From: Hassallia byssoidea VB512170
GTDB lineage: Bacteria; Cyanobacteriota; Cyanobacteriia; Cyanobacteriales; Nostocaceae
Length of the DNA: 64,000 bases
Assembly (NCBI RefSeq): GCF_000817785.2
Contig: NZ_JTCM02000013.1
Location: 33,670 to 97,669 of the forward strand
Direction of reading: 5' to 3'
Shown: positions 26,406-37,211 of the stretch, piece after piece
How positions within the stretch are numbered: position 1 is the first letter of the stretch
Layout: each line of letters begins with the position of its first letter
Translations under genes and position numbers: made by a program
The notes under the pieces: model-generated
The model's input: only the letters and a program-made list of their open reading frames with translations
Database searches by the model: none
What the model was told of the DNA's origin: nothing

Positions 26406-26436
26406 CAATCCAAAATCTAAAATCTAAAATCAGCTT

Positions 26437-27345
26437 ATGTGGGAATATACAGACAAAGTATTAGAACTCTTCTACAATCCCAAAAATCAGGGTGAAATTG
26501 AAGAAACTGCTGAACAAAATGTTAAGGTTGCTACTGGTGAAGTCGGCAGCATTGCTTGCGGTGATGCTTTGAGATTGCATCTAAAAGTTCAAGTTGATAC
26601 AGACAAGATTCTTGATGCACGCTTTCAAACCTTTGGTTGTACGAGTGCGATCGCTTCAAGTAGTGCTTTGACTGAATTAGTTAAAGGTTTAACTCTCGAT
26701 GAAGCGCTTGCGGTAACAAACAAAGACATTGCTAATTATTTAGGTGGACTTCCTGAAGCCAAAATGCATTGTTCGGTGATGGGACAAGAAGCGCTAGAAG
26801 CTGCTATCTTTAATTATCGCGGCATTGAGCGCGAAGTTCATGATGATGATGATGAAGGAACGCTAATTTGTACCTGTTTTGGCATCAGCGATACAAAGAT
26901 TCGTCGCGTAATTAGAGAGAATAGTCTTATCACCGCAGAGGAAGTAACAAATTACGTCAAAGCCGGTGGCGGATGCGGTTCTTGTTTAGCGACTATTGAT
27001 GATATAATTAAAGAAGTGCAAAGGGAATCTGCACTGCCAATCGCCGCTCCTGCAAGTAATAAGAGCGCGGTTGCTACAAAAATTGCTCCTTCAACGCTAA
27101 CGACTGTCCAAAAAATCGCACTCATTCAAAAAGTGCTGGATGAAGAAGTTAGACCTGTATTGCTTGCCGACGGTGGAGATGTTGAACTTTACGATGTCGA
27201 AGGCGATCGCGTCAAGGTTTTATTGCAAGGTGCATGTGGTTCATGTTCTAGCAGTACTGCGACATTAAAGATTGCTATCGAAGCGAGATTGCGCGATCGC
27301 ATTTCTCAAAGCATAGTCGTCGAAGCGGTTGAGCCATTATTTTAA
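26437..27345 (+). CDS. nifU: Fe-S cluster scaffold protein NifU
   Basis: Scaffold on which NifS-derived sulfur and iron are assembled for nitrogenase. The 302-aa protein has all three modules. The N-terminal IscU-like domain carries the cysteines in GSIACGDALR, FQTFGCTSAIA and AKMHCSVMG. A central 2Fe-2S domain follows (TLICTCFGISDTKIRR ... GGGCGSCLA), then a C-terminal Nfu domain (LQGACGSCSSST). It is complete and normal in length. Confidence 0.97.
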   Translation: MWEYTDKVLELFYNPKNQGEIEETAEQNVKVATGEVGSIACGDALRLHLKVQVDTDKILDARFQTFGCTSAIASSSALTELVKGLTLDEALAVTNKDIANYLGGLPEAKMHCSVMGQEALEAAIFNYRGIEREVHDDDDEGTLICTCFGISDTKIRRVIRENSLITAEEVTNYVKAGGGCGSCLATIDDIIKEVQRESALPIAAPASNKSAVATKIAPSTLTTVQKIALIQKVLDEEVRPVLLADGGDVELYDVEGDRVKVLLQGACGSCSSSTATLKIAIEARLRDRISQSIVVEAVEPLF

Positions 27346-27493
27346 GGCTTAAGTACTCTACAAATACGTCATAGTATCAGCCAAGTACACAAAGTAGGAT
27401 TTGACCCACATAAAAGAGCGATCTTTCAGTCCTACTGACAACAGACAGCAACACCACATATTAGTCATCCAAATCGCTTCAAAGGAGAAAGAT

Positions 27494-27850
27494 ATGGACA
27501 AGTTGTACGACAAACTTGGCGGACAAGCAACTCTGGATAAAGTAGTCCAGGATTTCCACAAACGTATTTTAGCAGATAACACCCTCCAACCGTTTTTTGC
27601 TAATACAGATATGGAAAAGCAACGCCAGCATCAAGTTGCTTTCTTCTCTCAAATTTTTGAGGGTCCCAACCAATACTCTGGTCGGACAATGGAAAAAACC
27701 CACGCGGGTATGAATCTACAGCAATCACACTTCGATGCGATCGTTTCTCATCTGAAAGAATCAATGGCTTCCGTTGGTGCATCCACAGAAGACACAAACG
27801 CCGCAGTTGCTCGTGTTGACAAATTAAAGGGCGCTATTTTGAACAAGTAA
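27494..27850 (+). CDS. glbN: Truncated hemoglobin (cyanoglobin)
   Basis: 118 aa from ATG 27494, with ribosome-binding site AAAGGAG. The frame opens at 27401, but the extra residues are not globin-like. This is a group I truncated globin: LYDKLGGQATLDKVVQDFHKRIL (helices A-B), the FFANTDMEKQRQHQVAFFSQ region, and a histidine in MEKTHAGMNLQQSHFDAIV consistent with the proximal ligand. A globin gene between nifU and nifH is known from Nostoc commune, where an oxygen-handling role near nitrogenase was proposed. Confidence 0.93.
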   Translation: MDKLYDKLGGQATLDKVVQDFHKRILADNTLQPFFANTDMEKQRQHQVAFFSQIFEGPNQYSGRTMEKTHAGMNLQQSHFDAIVSHLKESMASVGASTEDTNAAVARVDKLKGAILNK

Positions 27851-27860
27851 CCGCTTTGGG

Positions 27861-28006
27861 AAATTCAAAATTCAAAATTCGTCTTGGAAAGTTTGGCGGG
27901 ACGGAAGCCGACACCGCCACGCCAGATGCCTCAACGGAGGGAACCTCCGCACAGCACTGGCTCAACTTTCCGCAAAATTCAAAAATAAGACTTGAATTTT
28001 GAATTT
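27861..28006. repeat. Nested inverted repeat between glbN and nifH
   Basis: Outer arms AAATTCAAAATTCAAAATTC (27861) and TTGAATTTTGAATTT (ending 28006) enclose inner arms GGAAAGTT / AACTTTCC and a GGAGGGAACCTCCG palindrome. The whole 146 bp could fold as one structure. A fragment of the inner part recurs at 40690-40710. Confidence 0.7.
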
Positions 28007-29125
<1,119 letters not shown>

Positions 29126-29203
29126 GTAAAAAGTAGAAAGAGTGAGTGTTTTGTTAATTCCACGTCGGGTAATGGGTTTTGCAGACTCCGATAAATTACA
29201 TAT

Positions 29204-30124
29204 TTATTCATGTTGAAAGTCTCCTGAATGAGTTTGAAAGTCATTTGATGTACTTTCAATAGAAAGAATACTAATAATTTCGTTTAGTAAACGTGTGTCT
29301 TTACGCTGTTCTGGTGTTTCCTTCCCCAAAGAGGTTTCTTTGACCAAATCGTAAATATCGGCTGCTCCCTGAAAGGTACGCTCAGTCAAACCCAACGCTT
29401 GAAAGGTTTCGGCAATCTCTTCCATTTCCCCCACCCAGCGATGAGCTTTAGGTGTCATCGAGGGAATGGAACGGGTTAGTATATTAGCTAGTTCCTGTTG
29501 GCTATGAGATAATTCATCCCACAGCTGCTCATCCAAGTTTAAGCGATGAGCCGCAATCAGTAATTGAGTACCGATCGCTGTCAGTCCTTTTGTTAAAGCT
29601 GCATAGCACATCTTTAACCCGGAAGCTTGACCAATTTCATCACCAATTACTCGCACATCTAAGCCATAATTTCGCAACTGTTGAAGTTCACTAGCTTGTT
29701 TTCCAGAAGCATAAATCCGGGTGCGATTGGGAACTCGTGGTGGTGGACCAATAATTGATGCATCTACGAATTCTCCCCCAGCCCAAGAGATGATTTGGGC
29801 AATGCTTTTCACTTTCTGGGGTGCGATCGCGTTACAGTCAACATACAATACGCTTTTGCCAACGTTGCTTATTGTAGTAGCTACTTGCTTTGCCGCTTCT
29901 TCTGCTGCTGCGGGAACCAGAACTGACAAGATCGCATCGGATGCAATCACCAGCTGTTTGAGGGAACCTACATCTTGAATGTTTGCTGCTTTTGCCAATG
30001 CGATAGTGCGATCGCTTCGTTCGTCTAAAGCAGCTACTGTCCTCAATCCGTGCTGATTGAGTACAGAGGCGATCGCCTGCCCCATGTCACCCGGACTTAA
30101 AATACCAACAGTTTGGATCTGCAT
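29204..30124 (-). CDS. NAD(P)-binding dehydrogenase with DUF1932 C-terminal domain
   Basis: 306 aa. The N-terminal Rossmann domain resembles 6-phosphogluconate and 3-hydroxyisobutyrate dehydrogenases (VGILSPGDMGQAIASVLNQHG at residues 6-26). A C-terminal helical DUF1932-type domain follows (GQASGLKMCYAALTKGLTAIGTQLL). The substrate is unknown. It is the first gene inside the left end of the nifH element and is intact. Confidence 0.8.
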   Translation of the reverse strand: MQIQTVGILSPGDMGQAIASVLNQHGLRTVAALDERSDRTIALAKAANIQDVGSLKQLVIASDAILSVLVPAAAEEAAKQVATTISNVGKSVLYVDCNAIAPQKVKSIAQIISWAGGEFVDASIIGPPPRVPNRTRIYASGKQASELQQLRNYGLDVRVIGDEIGQASGLKMCYAALTKGLTAIGTQLLIAAHRLNLDEQLWDELSHSQQELANILTRSIPSMTPKAHRWVGEMEEIAETFQALGLTERTFQGAADIYDLVKETSLGKETPEQRKDTRLLNEIISILSIESTSNDFQTHSGDFQHE

Positions 30125-30421
30125 GGAAAGCTCTGCTTAATATTCAGCTTCTAACTAACAAACTAATGATCGGTGATTTCCTTAACTATTATAAACAACA
30201 TTAAACTGATATACTAACCGTAGTTAGTAATTCAGAACAATACTACAGTAAACCTTAAAAAGCTTGCTGCTGGCTTAACAAGCTCCCCTAGGGCAGCTGA
30301 AGATGATTTACAATTATTCATGATATTAATTTAATTATTAAATAATCGAACTATACTAGTTAACCCAATAGCTGCTTGATTAAAAGTCATTTACAGCAAA
30401 AGCGATCGCATAAAAGATAAT
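30125..30421. other. Divergent intergenic region
   Basis: 297 bp between divergent genes, A+T-rich, with no ORF of note. It presumably holds both promoters. Confidence 0.4.
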
Positions 30422-31276
30422 ATGAAAGAGATAACGCGCCGTCAATTTATTGCAACAGCTACCCTAGCAACAGGTTTTGCGCTTGCTGTGCAACCCGTTT
30501 CTGCCAAAGTCATCACCACCGATAGTAAGGGATTAGTCGCAGGTGCGGTGAAAATTCCCGTTAAAGATGGCGAAATTCCGGCTTACAGAGCGATGCCTGC
30601 TGGAGAAGGAAATTTCCCGATTGTCCTAGTAATTCAGGAAATCTTTGGTGTACACGAACACATTCAAGACGTTTGCCGTCGCTTTGCCAAGTTGGGGTAT
30701 GTGGCAGTTGCACCGGAATTGTTTGTGCGTCAAGGCGATGTCTCGAAGTTAAGTAGTATAGAAGAAATTCGCCCGATAGTAGCTAAAGTACCAGATGCTC
30801 AAGTGCTATCCGACCTTGATGCCACAGTAGCCTGGGCAGTAAAGTCAGCAAAGGGGAATAGTAATAAATTAGGGATTACAGGCTTCTGCTGGGGTGGTCG
30901 TATTACTTGGCTGTATGCCGCACACAATCCTCAAGTTAAGGCAGGTGTAGCTTGGTACGGGCGACTGGTAGGTGATGTTACCGAATTAACACCCAAGCAT
31001 CCTGTTGATATTGCCTCTACGCTGAAAGTTCCTGTTCTCGGACTTTATGGCGGCAAGGATACGGGTATTCCTCTTGATACTGTGAAGCAAATGCGCGTTC
31101 GCCTTGCGTCTCGGAACGAGAATCGCCTGAAGTCGAGTAGCAGCAAATCGGAAATCATTGTTTACCCAGATGCACCCCATGCCTTTTTTGCCGATTATCG
31201 TTCTTCCTACCACGAGTCAGACGCTAAAAGGGGCTGGCAACGCCTGCAAGCATGGTTTAAGCAGCATGGGGTGTAA
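30422..31276 (+). CDS. Dienelactone hydrolase family protein with Tat signal
   Basis: A 284-aa alpha/beta hydrolase. The N-terminus ([20 protein letters not shown]) has a twin-arginine motif and hydrophobic stretch, suggesting Tat export. The dienelactone hydrolase catalytic triad is visible: cysteine in ITGFCWGGR, aspartate in [10 protein letters not shown], and histidine in [13 protein letters not shown]. The [20 protein letters not shown] block is typical. The true substrate is unknown. Confidence 0.88.
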   Translation: MKEITRRQFIATATLATGFALAVQPVSAKVITTDSKGLVAGAVKIPVKDGEIPAYRAMPAGEGNFPIVLVIQEIFGVHEHIQDVCRRFAKLGYVAVAPELFVRQGDVSKLSSIEEIRPIVAKVPDAQVLSDLDATVAWAVKSAKGNSNKLGITGFCWGGRITWLYAAHNPQVKAGVAWYGRLVGDVTELTPKHPVDIASTLKVPVLGLYGGKDTGIPLDTVKQMRVRLASRNENRLKSSSSKSEIIVYPDAPHAFFADYRSSYHESDAKRGWQRLQAWFKQHGV

Positions 31277-31761
31277 TAATCTTTACCGGAAATTGTTGAT
31301 ACATAATCAGTCAGCCAGAAATTAACTCACTTCAAGAATTTTATGAAATAGTGTAAGTCTGCGGAGCCGTTGTCCAAACGATTTAAGTTAGGACTTGCAC
31401 AGATGTCAACCATCGCATTGATTGTAGGTGCAGTCAGCGCACGATTGCCTTCATAAAGCTTTACTGGTGCTTTTCTTCGGCAGGGCAACCTGATATACTC
31501 ATAGGACTTGTGAAAAAAGAACACAAAAAATTAAGCGATCGCACGTTGTATTTACTGATTGGCGATCGCCGTAATTTCTCTGTTTATTTTCAATGGCGAT
31601 CGACCCTAGAAAAAGAAGTGAAAAACAACCAACTGCGACCTTGGGTTGAGTCATTTTGACTCAGACTCTATTTAAGTACAGCATGAGCGTAAAAGTGTAG
31701 CGTTTTTAAATGCATCCCGATGCAATGTTAATGCATCGAGATACATTGGCTTAGTGAACAG
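31277..31761. other. Gap with a 49-codon ORF of unknown status
   Basis: 485 bp. A GTG-initiated 49-codon frame (31510-31659, VKKEHKKLSDRTLYLLIG...) is open, but I recognise no family. It could be a gene fragment. Nothing else is supported. Confidence 0.35.
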
Positions 31762-32943
31762 CTAATCAGCATATACTTTCATCAGATTTTCCCCTCTTTG
31801 AAGTAAGTCTGTATAAGTTAGAATTTCTATTCCGTGTAATGAGTGATTTAGCCTTCTAAAAGCTTCCTTATGCTTTTCATTCCAGTCATCAGACCTTCCT
31901 ATCAAAATAAAAGCACGCGGTTTTATAGCGCTTAATTCAAGTGAAAGTTCTTGCTTAAGCTTTTTGGCAATTTCAAGTTGATGTAACTCTATTTCGTGTA
32001 AGTAGTTTACGACTTGTCCAATAGCTTCATTTACTTCACTAGACCATTTAAAAGCTCCAGGGTGGGATTTATCTTCTTTGATAACATCATGTGATGGTTT
32101 TTTGATTTCTAAAATGTCAATAAATCCATCTGGAGTTGGAAACAAATAGTCAAGAATGCTTCTAAAACCTACTTGTGGGTGTGCAATAGAGCTTCCATAT
32201 TGAATGCCAAACAGCCAATTATTCTTATAAATCCACTCTTGCCAAGAATCTGTACCGCTAGTCTCTGGATAATCGCTTTTTAATCTGTTTTTAAATTCAT
32301 CAAGCTTTTGTTGATAAGCGAATAGCTTGCTTTTTTCATATTTAGTCTTAAATTCCTGTGATTGCTCTTGTAAATTTTTATTTTGCGATTGTAATACGTC
32401 AATTCGTTTATCTTTTTGTTCAAGTTCTAAAAAAAATAAATTTTCGCTCTCCACAAGTGGTCTTACATAGACATCATCTTTCTCATTGATTATTCTTTGC
32501 TGTTTTTCAAATTCATCTTCAAAAGGCTGATAAATTCTGTCTCTCAGAATCTCCAATAGTTTCCAACAATCATCTTTATCCTTGAAGTAAATGTTATCGT
32601 ATACTTTACCTCCAGGAGCCAATCGGTTTTTTTCAAATAGTCTCGAAATTTCCTGATAAGTCTGGTTCAAACTTTTTAGTTGCTCGTTAGGTAAAACAGG
32701 GGTACTAAATTTACATCGTTCCAAGTCCCTACTAAGCTTTCCTGCTTTTGAAATGCTAAACTTAATTTTCAGAAGCTCGTCAAGAGAAATTGGAACATAT
32801 ACACCAGCTTTTTTTGGTTGCACTTTAATTTCTCGGACAGTCAAACGCTTTAACTCTTCATCTACATCTTCTGATGGCTTAACAAGCACCATCAGTTCAG
32901 TTTTTTCTGGTAAAAAATCAACAATCTGACTAAACACTGACAT
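31762..32943 (-). CDS. Shedu-like (SduA/DUF4263) nuclease-domain protein
   Basis: 393 aa. The N-terminal half is of unknown fold and contains a coiled coil (about residues 170-225, LELEQKDKRIDVLQSQNKNL). The C-terminal 160 residues match the Shedu/DUF4263 pattern: WQEWIYKNNWLFG, FRSILDYLFPTPDGFIDILEIKKPS (D and E-I-K of a PD-(D/E)XK core), then SSEVNEAIGQVVNYLHEIE and RAFILIGRSDDW. Shedu proteins are single-gene antiphage systems. Defence activity here is inferred from the family. It is carried on the nifH element and intact. Confidence 0.75.
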   Translation of the reverse strand: MSVFSQIVDFLPEKTELMVLVKPSEDVDEELKRLTVREIKVQPKKAGVYVPISLDELLKIKFSISKAGKLSRDLERCKFSTPVLPNEQLKSLNQTYQEISRLFEKNRLAPGGKVYDNIYFKDKDDCWKLLEILRDRIYQPFEDEFEKQQRIINEKDDVYVRPLVESENLFFLELEQKDKRIDVLQSQNKNLQEQSQEFKTKYEKSKLFAYQQKLDEFKNRLKSDYPETSGTDSWQEWIYKNNWLFGIQYGSSIAHPQVGFRSILDYLFPTPDGFIDILEIKKPSHDVIKEDKSHPGAFKWSSEVNEAIGQVVNYLHEIELHQLEIAKKLKQELSLELSAIKPRAFILIGRSDDWNEKHKEAFRRLNHSLHGIEILTYTDLLQRGENLMKVYAD

Positions 32944-33088
32944 AGTTTATTTATAGAGTTTTTCAAGAGCGATAATTTGCTTTTGAGAGCAACTTAAGTA
33001 TTAATTATGCTACTGACAATACTTTATTCCTCAAAGGAGGAGAGTTGGCTTATATTGTATAAAAAAAGACAAACATTTAACAGAATTT

Positions 33089-34069
33089 TTACAAAACCGA
33101 TCGCCTTAACTCTGGAAAAACTTTCGACACCTTACTCAATACATAATCCCCATACGTTCCCCGAAAGTCATGAACGCTAGCTTGATCCCAGCGTTGTAGC
33201 TGATCATCTACCACCACATGATCTAATTCAATCGGCTTCACCTCAACATCAAAATTGGGATCGAAAAAGAACGGGAACGAAAGGCGATCGCCTCCCGACA
33301 CATTCAAAACGCGATGAGGTGTAGAACGATACAATCCTCCCGTCATCCGATCCAGCATATCTCCGATATTACACACAAATGAATTGGGAATAGGAGGCGC
33401 AGCAATCCAGCCTGACTTTGACTTCACTTGCAATCCCCCGGAATCGTCCTGTTTGAGAATCGTCAAAACACCGTAGTCAGTGTGTTCTCCCACACCCCAC
33501 CTATCTCGATCGTTAGATGCAGGGTAGTTAAAGATACGAAACAATGTCAAGGGGTCTGATGTGTAACGGTCAGCAAAATAGGACTCTTCCAGCCCTAAGC
33601 TCAGAGCAATACCAGCCATTAGCGTGTGTCCAAGTTGCGTCATCGCCTCCATATATTCCAGGACTGTCTCGCAAAATAAAGGTATGTTGTCAGGGAAGAG
33701 GTTAGAACCGTGCATAGGAGTACCAGCTTGCACAAGTGGGTGATCCTCTCCCAATTGGGCACCAAAGTAAATACCCTCTTTCAGGTCAGGTTTGCCGGAT
33801 GTTAATTCACCTCCAACCGGAAAATACCCCCGCCATGCTTTACCACCACTAGCCATGCGAATTTTCAGCTTAGTTTCCAGATCCTGAGCAAAAAACTGTC
33901 GGCTGAGTTGTTCGAGCCTTTGCTGCAACTTTTCATCCACACCATGTCCAACGATATAAAAAAACCCGCACTCACGACACGCTTGCCCGATTTGAGATGG
34001 AATTGTCAAATCGCCGCTTTTTTTTATTAACCCGCTGATATCAATAACGCTCACTTGCGAGATTTTCAC
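33089..34069 (-). CDS. 2-oxoglutarate/Fe(II)-dependent dioxygenase (isopenicillin N synthase-like)
   Basis: 326 aa from GTG 34069, preceded by a strong AGGAGG site. The open frame to 34186 adds repeat-derived residues. It has the DIOX_N region (ISQVSVIDISGL ... CRECGFFYIVGHGV). The catalytic core carries the HTD motif (VGEHTDYGVLTILKQD), the distal histidine in YRSTPHRVLN and the R-x-S motif GGDRLSFPFFFD. The substrate is unknown. It is one of several oxygenase-type genes in the nifH element. Confidence 0.88.
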   Translation of the reverse strand: MKISQVSVIDISGLIKKSGDLTIPSQIGQACRECGFFYIVGHGVDEKLQQRLEQLSRQFFAQDLETKLKIRMASGGKAWRGYFPVGGELTSGKPDLKEGIYFGAQLGEDHPLVQAGTPMHGSNLFPDNIPLFCETVLEYMEAMTQLGHTLMAGIALSLGLEESYFADRYTSDPLTLFRIFNYPASNDRDRWGVGEHTDYGVLTILKQDDSGGLQVKSKSGWIAAPPIPNSFVCNIGDMLDRMTGGLYRSTPHRVLNVSGGDRLSFPFFFDPNFDVEVKPIELDHVVVDDQLQRWDQASVHDFRGTYGDYVLSKVSKVFPELRRSVL

Positions 34070-34332
34070 CGAACCTCCTCGTTGTGCGCCGTGTATAACG
34101 CTCACATAAAAATAATTATGACGCACATATTGGTCAAACTGATACAATACGAGACGCTTCTCTACGAGACGCGGAGCTAACGCCAACGCGAACGCGAACG
34201 ATTTCGTTCAGCTTTACCCCTTTAATGCGCGTGCTTTATGAATTATGAATTAATAATTATTTGGTCAGGGTTAAAAGTTAGGAAAAGAAGTGAGAAAGCG
34301 ATCGCTGTGTGTTTGCCGTTGTGTGATGCGGG

Positions 34333-34980
34333 ATGATTTTATTATATGTGGAACAAATGATGAGTGAAACGGGCGTTTGGGTGACGTTCGTGCGTTGCGC
34401 GTGGTTTATGCAGAACTGGGCAGGTGTTGTCGCAACAGCCTCATTACAAGGCGTATTGCCGAGTTTCTTAACGCCGCTTGAGCGTCAAATCCCGATGGTT
34501 TCCACTGCCGACATCGGGCGTGTGTGTGCAGAAGCAATGCTTGAAGATTGGACGGGCAAACGAATTAAAGAGCTGCGCGGCGAAGATGTTTCGCCCAACG
34601 ATGTAGCAGCAGCGTTTGCAACAGCGATCAAGCGCGATGTGCAAGCCGTTGAAACTCCGCGTGACCATTGGAAAAACAATAAGATTGCAGTTCAATTCAC
34701 CAAAAAACGCTGACGCTTGGACCATCGATGATTGACGCTTTCTGTCTTCGGCTACATGACCTTTGAAGGTGGTTCGATTGAACAAGTTAGAGGGGCGAGT
34801 CCTACGCTCGCCAAATGGGGACAGGCTTCTCGATTCGGGGAGACGCGAAGCGCGAACATCACTCATTTGTCGTGGGTAATTGCGGATCTACAAAACAAGC
34901 CTGTCCCCATAAGGCGCTGGGTTTTTGCAAGGGATGTAACGATGGTAGAAGCCGCCCAGGAAATGGCTTTACGGTAAAAT
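34333..34980 (+). pseudogene. NmrA-like NAD(P)-binding protein remnant, MITE-disrupted
   Basis: The readable part (WVTFVRCAWFMQNWAGVV, then PMVSTADIGRVCAEAMLEDW and DVSPNDVAAAFATAIKRDVQAVETPRDHW) matches the middle of an NmrA-like/atypical SDR protein. The nucleotide-binding N-terminus is missing, and the frame breaks after about residue 120. Further downstream, MTFEGGSIEQ (34756) and a tail DVTMVEAAQEMALR (to 34977) look like the same gene split by a MITE at 34792-34930. Confidence 0.65.
34792..34930 (+). mobile_element. MITE copy within the NmrA-like remnant
   Basis: Begins GGGGCGAGTCC with a small hairpin (GCGAG...CTCGC). It contains AAATGGGGACAGGCTT / AAGCCTGTCCCCAT inverted repeats and ends CTGGGTTTTTGCAAG. 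The interior (GGGGAGACGCGAAGCGCGAA, then GTGGGTAATTGCGGATCTAC) matches the reversed copy at 63877 closely. Confidence 0.8.
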
Positions 34981-34996
34981 TTGACACAAACATTTT

Positions 34997-35353
34997 TTAG
35001 CTCGTTCTAACCTGCCTTAGAAACTCAATATTTAATTCTAGTTTCTCTCCCAGCCACAAAGAATGCTCGGTATGGTCTGCCACATCATCGCCTGTATTAG
35101 GATGGACGAGAATATCCAACCCCTGACGATTAAGCATTAACCACGGAACAACTTTGCTAAATTGCTCTGGTGAAAATGCAACTTGATACATCGCTTTTGG
35201 GTGTGGTCCGATAGGCTTCTCATGCCAGCGTCCTAGCTGTACATCAAATCTAGCGCCCAAGTCATCGCGTACACGCGCAGCCGCATCACGAGTTGCTGTA
35301 TCGAAGTAGACATGAGCGTGAAAACTAGTAATTTCGGTGGTATCTTCTTTCAT
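34997..35353 (-). CDS. DOPA 4,5-dioxygenase family protein
   Basis: 118 aa covering the whole small DOPA 4,5-dioxygenase-like family. Visible features are SFHAHVYFDTATRDAAARVRDD with conserved histidines, RWHEKPIGPHPKAMYQVAF, and VHPNTGDDVADHTEHSLWLG. Members of this family in cyanobacteria open aromatic rings of catechol-type compounds in vitro, but native substrates are uncertain. It lies 16 bp downstream of a carboxymuconolactone decarboxylase-like gene, on the same strand. Confidence 0.85.
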   Translation of the reverse strand: MKEDTTEITSFHAHVYFDTATRDAAARVRDDLGARFDVQLGRWHEKPIGPHPKAMYQVAFSPEQFSKVVPWLMLNRQGLDILVHPNTGDDVADHTEHSLWLGEKLELNIEFLRQVRTS

Positions 35354-35369
35354 AGTGTTTGCAATGCTC

Positions 35370-35765
35370 TTACGTCTTAAATTGCTCGTCCACTGGAATC
35401 TGATAGCCGTTGGCGAGGCGATTAGTCATGTTTGCGGTGGCGATAATTGCCATCACTTCTCCAAACATACCATCACTCATTCCTTTCCCACGGGCTGCTG
35501 CCGTATGCGAGGCAATGCAGTATTCACAACCATTTGTCACACTCACGGCAATATAAATTAATTCGCGCATCAGTGGATCTATTTCCCCAGGACTAGCCAT
35601 TACTTCCTTCAGCGTTTCCCAGGTTCTTTGCAGGGTGGGGGGATGGTTGGCTAAGGCTTTCCAAAAGTTGTTAATGTAGTCAGTTTGCCGCGTGGCGCGG
35701 ATATCATCATATACTGCACGCACTTCGTCGCTACTGTCTTCGTATTCTATCAGATTAGTCATCAT
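35370..35765 (-). CDS. Carboxymuconolactone decarboxylase family (AhpD-like) protein
   Basis: 131 aa with the CMD/AhpD core and redox motif CEYCIASHTAAARGKGMS (C-X2-C followed by histidine), typical of AhpD-type peroxidase partners. Visible upstream segments are EVRAVYDDIRATRQTDYINNFWKALANHP. With the neighbouring dioxygenase and a threonine aldolase-like gene it forms a closely spaced minus-strand group, probably one transcript. Confidence 0.88.
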   Translation of the reverse strand: MMTNLIEYEDSSDEVRAVYDDIRATRQTDYINNFWKALANHPPTLQRTWETLKEVMASPGEIDPLMRELIYIAVSVTNGCEYCIASHTAAARGKGMSDGMFGEVMAIIATANMTNRLANGYQIPVDEQFKT

Positions 35766-35792
35766 TTGGGTTTTAGATTCGGTAAAGTGATA

Positions 35793-36830
35793 TTAGGCTT
35801 TTGCTTCCTTTATATCATCCACCAATTCATCGATCCTTGCCTGAGTTGTACTCCAAGAACACATAAACCGCACTCCTCCCACACCGATAAATGTGTAAAA
35901 CTGCCAATTCTTCTCTCTTAAGGTTGTAATAACTTGTTCGGGTAACTTCACAAAAACACCATTGGCTTCTCTCTTAAACATCATCTCAACGCCTTCTATT
36001 TTTAGCAATTGATTTTCTAAATATTCAGCACATTGATTTGCATGACGTGCATTCTTAAACCAAGCACCCGTTTCCAATAACCCAAGCCAAGGAGCGGAAA
36101 TAAATCGCATTTTCGATGCAAGTTGTCCCGCTTGTTTACAGCGATAGGCAAAATCTTCTGAAGTCGCTTTATTAAAAAAAATAATCGCTTCCCCCAACGC
36201 CATGCCATTTTTTGTCCCGCAAAAACACAACACATCTATCCCACACTTCCAGCTAATTTCCGCAGGACTTTTATTCATCGCCACCACTGCATTTGCAAAA
36301 CGAGCGCCATCCATATGAATCTTTAAATTATACTTTTGGGCAACTGACTTAATCGCAACTAGTTCATCGATTGAATATAAAGTTCCTAATTCTGTCGCTT
36401 GAGTTAGACTAATTACTTTCGGTTTGGGATAGTGAATATCCGCCCGCTTATTTACAATTGCTTCAATAGCTTCCGGTGTTAACTTGCCATTTTCCCCTTT
36501 AGCAAGTAGCAGCTTGGAACCATTAGAAGCAAATTCCGGCGCACCACATTCATCAGTTTCGATATGGGCATTTTCATGGCAAATCACACTATGGTATGAT
36601 TGACATAAGGCAGCCAATGATAATGAATTTGCCGCAGTACCATTAAACACAAAAAAGACTTCGCAATCAATTTCAAATAAGTCTCTAAAATAGTCTGTTG
36701 CTAACAAAGTCCATTCATCATTTCCATAAGCGGGAGCGCTACCCAGGTTTGCCTTAATCATGTATTCCAATGCTTCCGGACAAATCCCAGAGTTGTTATC
36801 GCTAGCAAACTGCTCTAAATTACAATCCAT
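35793..36830 (-). CDS. Low-specificity threonine aldolase / beta-eliminating lyase family
   Basis: A 345-aa PLP enzyme. The N-terminus reads FASDNNSGICPEALEYMIKAN, then NGTAANSLSLAAL. HMDGARFANAVVAM carries the aspartate of the PLP site, and CFCGTKNGMALGEAIIFF contains the PLP-binding lysine. It probably cleaves threonine or allo-threonine to glycine and acetaldehyde, or a related beta-hydroxy amino acid. It is intact and heads the three-gene group 36830-34997. Confidence 0.88.
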   Translation of the reverse strand: MDCNLEQFASDNNSGICPEALEYMIKANLGSAPAYGNDEWTLLATDYFRDLFEIDCEVFFVFNGTAANSLSLAALCQSYHSVICHENAHIETDECGAPEFASNGSKLLLAKGENGKLTPEAIEAIVNKRADIHYPKPKVISLTQATELGTLYSIDELVAIKSVAQKYNLKIHMDGARFANAVVAMNKSPAEISWKCGIDVLCFCGTKNGMALGEAIIFFNKATSEDFAYRCKQAGQLASKMRFISAPWLGLLETGAWFKNARHANQCAEYLENQLLKIEGVEMMFKREANGVFVKLPEQVITTLREKNWQFYTFIGVGGVRFMCSWSTTQARIDELVDDIKEAKA

Positions 36831-37211
36831 GTGCTACTTATAGTTTTAAGCTTTCTGTAAAAGATTCCATGTTATACCATTTCACAAAAATCTTGGTACA
36901 AATCACTCCCCCTGCCTAAGAAAGCCTAAGAAAGCTTGCCAATATGTATCAGCCTTAAGCTGAAACGGTATTAGGGGGATGAAGTCTTACCCAAATCGTG
37001 TTGAGACGTTTGTCACAAGATTTTAATAATTTATATTTTTTGATAGAATAAAAAAGTATTTGTTGTTATTATGTCAGCATAAATTGGAGTTATATGGTAT
37101 TGGCGATCGCGTGCTAACCATGAATAAAAAAGTAAATAGTCATACTAAAAGCAACAACCATCACTACTTTACGAATTAAGCGGGGTTCAAGTCTTTAGAC
37201 TTCACCTGACT
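36831..37211. other. Gap with no recognised feature
   Basis: 381 bp, A+T-rich. I see no gene, RNA or strong hairpin in it. Confidence 0.4.

Noticed and set aside
34468..34866. Minus-strand ORF opposite the NmrA remnant
   Set aside because: It is a shadow frame of a recognisable plus-strand gene remnant and crosses the MITE.
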